From contig CAYJFU010000075.1 in the NCBI GenBank assembly GCA_964369445.1, positions 1 through 8,240 of the forward strand: a DNA stretch of 8,240 nucleotides, read 5' to 3'. The notes below the pieces were generated by a model that did not search any database, was not told where the DNA came from, and saw only the letters and a program-made list of their open reading frames with translations. Each line of letters opens with the position of its first letter. Position 1 is the stretch's first letter. This stretch comes from CAYJBH01 sp964369445. Lineage in GTDB: Bacteria; Bacillota; Clostridia; Oscillospirales; Ruminococcaceae. The translations under genes and the position numbers were made by a program. Shown here piece by piece: positions 6,120 through 8,240 of the stretch.

Positions 6120-7463
6120 ATGCTCTGCAACAAATGCAATACATCCGTTCCCGACTCTCAGGTATACTGCCATCATTGCGGTGAAAAGGCTGTCGGCAAA
6201 ATAGATACACAAAAACTTTTTGAAAACATCGAAATAAAAAGCGGTAACCTGTACTCGGAAACTATGCAGAACATACCGCCGCAACCTGTCACAGGCGGTG
6301 CATCCCTCCCAAAAACCGCTAACAAAAAACAAGTGCGCTCCAAGCCACGTGGCAATGTAAGACGAAGAACTGCAATTGTTGTGCTAACAGTCTTGTCGCT
6401 GATGCTGTCCGGCACACTGGCTACCGTTATTACACTTGTGTCACATAACGAGACGGCGACGATAAACCGCTTTTCATCAGCGCTTTCAAATTCCGATGTC
6501 AACATGTTAAAACGTGAGGTGGTTTTTTTAGGTATATCCCCTACTGATGATGAATTGTTGCGTATGACACAGTCCTTTACAAGCCAAGACATAGAGCTTT
6601 TAAAACAACAACTATCACAGGGAGAGGCGCGAAGTTATTCTGCGTTTTCAGTAGTTGAACAGCCGTTATCGTGGCCGTTCATGGGGTATAAAGTAAGCGT
6701 GAGCGGTGCGTCGATAGAGATATCGGGATTGCCGTCAGATGTGCCGGTCAAGCTTGATGGCGAGGTGGTAGAAACGGTGCAACAGGGCGACAAAGTTGTT
6801 ATCAACAACGTTGTGCCGGGCAACCACACACTGACATTTGGAACAGGCGACGATTATCAGCCTGCCGAGGTCATAGTGTTTACACAGTTGGGCAGCACCT
6901 TAACCGCCGTGGCTGTCAGCCCCGAGCCGATAGTGGAACCGACCCCCGAGCCTGAGCCTACACCTGAACCTGCACCGGAGCCGGAGCCTGTGCCTGAACC
7001 GACCCCTGAGCCGGAGCAACCAGAACAGGAACTAAATTCCAACGAACTGTTGTTTAAAAACGTAACCGATGCTATAAACGCTTACTATAGCAGTTATTTA
7101 GATGCTCAAACAAACGAAAACATTGAACTTATGCAGTTTGCAACCGATGCGGCAAAATCAGTAGCAACACAGCGGTTGAACGATATTAACAGAGGTTACA
7201 GCTTTGCTCTCAAATCAATAACGACCGACATTGGCTCACTTAGTGTATATGAGGAAAACGGAGTGGTCAAGGCAACCATCATAGCAGAGGTTGTGTTTGA
7301 TTCTGCAAGTAAGCAGACACCTGAAACCGTTACACCTACGACGAGCAACCTTGTGTTTATTATTATAATGCAAGCAGACAGCAGTTGGCTTGTCGATGCA
7401 CACGCCGTTACCGAAACGGCACTGGGCGCGGGTGAAAGGTATGTTTACACTCCGCCTGCATAG
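6120..7463 (+). CDS. TcaA/YvbJ-like zinc-ribbon membrane protein with NTF2-like C-terminus
   Basis: A 447-residue protein. It starts with a zinc ribbon (Cys3, Cys6, Cys17, Cys20: CNKC and CHHC), then a basic linker, one membrane helix (about 84-107, preceded by RRR), and an extracytoplasmic region. That region holds a helical part (about 115-175) and a beta domain with LPSDVPVKLDGEVV and VVPGNHTLTF, resembling TcaA/PEGA-type repeats. A Pro-Glu spacer (269-304) and an NTF2-like C-terminal domain (about 305-447, ending YVYTPPA) complete it. This order, zinc ribbon, helix, outside domains, NTF2-like end, is that of TcaA, a staphylococcal protein tied to teicoplanin sensitivity and envelope stress. 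ATG 6120 is chosen because AAAGGTG stands five bases upstream; a GTG six codons earlier lacks a site. The gene diverges from the amidase operon and is followed by a terminator at 7529. Function here is inferred from architecture only. Confidence 0.7.
   Translation: MLCNKCNTSVPDSQVYCHHCGEKAVGKIDTQKLFENIEIKSGNLYSETMQNIPPQPVTGGASLPKTANKKQVRSKPRGNVRRRTAIVVLTVLSLMLSGTLATVITLVSHNETATINRFSSALSNSDVNMLKREVVFLGISPTDDELLRMTQSFTSQDIELLKQQLSQGEARSYSAFSVVEQPLSWPFMGYKVSVSGASIEISGLPSDVPVKLDGEVVETVQQGDKVVINNVVPGNHTLTFGTGDDYQPAEVIVFTQLGSTLTAVAVSPEPIVEPTPEPEPTPEPAPEPEPVPEPTPEPEQPEQELNSNELLFKNVTDAINAYYSSYLDAQTNENIELMQFATDAAKSVATQRLNDINRGYSFALKSITTDIGSLSVYEENGVVKATIIAEVVFDSASKQTPETVTPTTSNLVFIIIMQADSSWLVDAHAVTETALGAGERYVYTPPA
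6924..7031 (+). repeat. Pro-Glu repeat coding tract
   Basis: Codes for residues 269-304 of the TcaA-like protein: tandem EP, TPEP and PEPEP units with occasional Val, Ala or Gln. The nucleotide units are not identical (GAG/GAA and CCG/CCC/CCT/CCA vary), so it is selected as protein rather than freshly slipped. It probably forms a stiff extended spacer between the membrane-proximal domains and the NTF2-like domain. Confidence 0.85.
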
Positions 7464-7528
7464 ACGATAAACTTGAAAACTCCTCTGCCGATCAACCGAA
7501 TAAGCAAAAACGAACAATAAAATAAACA

Positions 7529-7572
7529 CCTCCTATGGCAGAATAGAAATTTAAACCATAGGAGGCATTTTT
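7529..7572 (+). terminator. Rho-independent terminator after the TcaA-like gene
   Basis: CCTCCTATGG (7529-7538) pairs perfectly with CCATAGGAGG (7556-7565) around a 17-base loop, followed by CATTTTT. It lies 65 bases after the TAG at 7461. The 3' arm also contains GGAGG, seven bases before an ATG at 7573 that opens only a 4-codon frame (MSRE, stop). Confidence 0.7.
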
Positions 7573-7797
7573 ATGTCCCGAGAATAGTAGATAACTGTAA
7601 AAGGTTTAATTGAGAATGCACCACTCTAAATGGTTATACTGGATATGTAAAAACTAAGCACGCTGTTTAGATGATGTTAATCAGTTCTTTGCGTATTTTA
7701 AACATAAGCAAATCACAACTTATTGAAAAATTAATACGTTGCCAAAAGACAACACAATTATTATCAGCACCAATGCCTACAAATATCCAACTGTTAG
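7573..7797. other. A+T-rich junction without a recognisable gene
   Basis: I find no convincing gene here. It holds the remnant start at 7573, a possible promoter (TTGAGA 7610-7615 and TATACT 7635-7640, spacer 19, rather long), and a small open frame (ATG 7671 to TAG 7808, 45 residues, no ribosome binding site, no recognised family). The 11-mer AGATGATGTTA occurs at 7669-7679 and again at 7836-7846, inside the ABC fragment. Composition is more A+T-rich than the rest of the window, consistent with a boundary of acquired or decayed DNA. Confidence 0.5.
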
Positions 7798-8240
7798 GTT
7801 CTTTGTAGGACTTTGGTAATACCGTTGACACCATCAGATGATGTTATTGAAATTGCAAAAAAAGCAAGATGCCATGATTTTATATCGGATCTACCCGATG
7901 GATATGATACAGTTATTGCCGAAGGTGGATCTACATTATCGGGTGGCGAGAAACAGAGGATTTCTATTGCAAGAGCGATGCTAAAAGATGCTCCTGTAAT
8001 TATGCTTGATGAAGCTACTGCAAGTGTTGACCCCGAAAATGAACACTTGATACAAGCAGCAATTTCAGAACTGACCAAAGGCAAAACTATAATAACCATA
8101 GCACATAGGCTTGCGACAATAGAAAATGCTGACCAAATCTTAGTTCTAAACAATGGGCAGATTGCCCAAGTTGGCACACATAATGAACTTGTAGATGTAG
8201 ACGGCATTTATAAAAACTTCATTGATATTCGCAAACAAGC
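7798..8240 (+). pseudogene. ABC exporter ATPase domain, 5'-truncated, runs off the window
   Basis: The open frame from 7798 (after TAG 7795-7797) encodes the C-terminal half of an ABC exporter nucleotide-binding domain. It contains the helical region (IEIAKKARCHDFISDLPDG), signature LSGGE (7936-7950), Walker B VIMLDEATA (from 7996), the D-loop SVDPENE, and the H-loop histidine IAHRL (8104-8106). The last codons (GIYKNF) match the usual end of such proteins. The membrane domain, Walker A and Q-loop, together about 430 residues in intact half-exporters, are absent and are not encoded in any frame of the preceding 225 bases. No ATG precedes the domain; only TTG at 7813 or 7825 is in frame, with no ribosome binding site. 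Codons are A/T-rich (ATA, AAA, GAT) compared with the other genes. I read it as a remnant of an exporter gene, broken by deletion or insertion, although a misjoined scaffold could give the same picture. Confidence 0.75.

Noticed and set aside
7671..7808. 45-residue open frame in the right-hand junction
   Set aside because: No ribosome binding site, no recognised family, and it lies in A+T-rich decayed DNA; not strong enough to call a gene.
7794..8207. Open frame on the minus strand at the right end
   Set aside because: It is the Ser- and Ile-rich shadow of the ABC ATPase, whose Walker B and signature motifs are on the plus strand.

Overview
The window looks like a scaffold from an uncultured Firmicute, most likely a Clostridia/Oscillospirales-type gut bacterium. 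This is inferred from gene content: an ammonium transporter with a fused P-II domain, a YjfB-family small protein, an ECF S-component-like membrane protein, a clostridial-style multidomain cell-wall amidase and a TcaA-like zinc-ribbon membrane protein. Genes carry GGAGG-type ribosome binding sites. Two runs of N (230-240 and 4198-4234) are assembly gaps. Each falls inside a gene and each breaks the reading frame as written, so these are gap-size errors rather than evidence of broken genes.

Layout. 1-382 (+) is the 3' end of an Amt-PII fusion. A strong hairpin (420-463) lies between it and a convergent sulfatase (2011-542, -). Then comes a compact minus-strand operon, read right to left from a near-consensus promoter at 5958-5930: an ECF S-component-like protein (5897-5352), a membrane-anchored multidomain N-acetylmuramoyl-L-alanine amidase (5362-2973), a 58-residue YjfB-like protein (2961-2785) and a YgjP-type zinc metallopeptidase (2792-2271). 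Its genes overlap or lie 11 nt apart, and a probable terminator follows at about 2168-2200. Diverging from the operon is a TcaA-like protein (6120-7463, +). It has a leader of about 115 nt that can fold as an H-type pseudoknot, and a terminator at 7529-7572. The right end (about 7573-8240) is more A+T-rich and holds a 5'-truncated ABC exporter ATPase that runs off the window.

Functionally, the centre of the window concerns the cell envelope: a membrane-bound peptidoglycan amidase co-transcribed with a transporter-like protein, next to a divergent membrane protein of a family linked to envelope stress and glycopeptide response. The amt-PII gene belongs to nitrogen acquisition. The sulfatase is an intracellular hydrolase of unknown substrate. 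I see no CRISPR array, no rRNA or tRNA, and no complete mobile element. I did not find a clearly new defence or mobile system. The least explained signals are the candidate leader pseudoknot, the glycosidase-like/amidase fusion, and the decayed junction at the right end.
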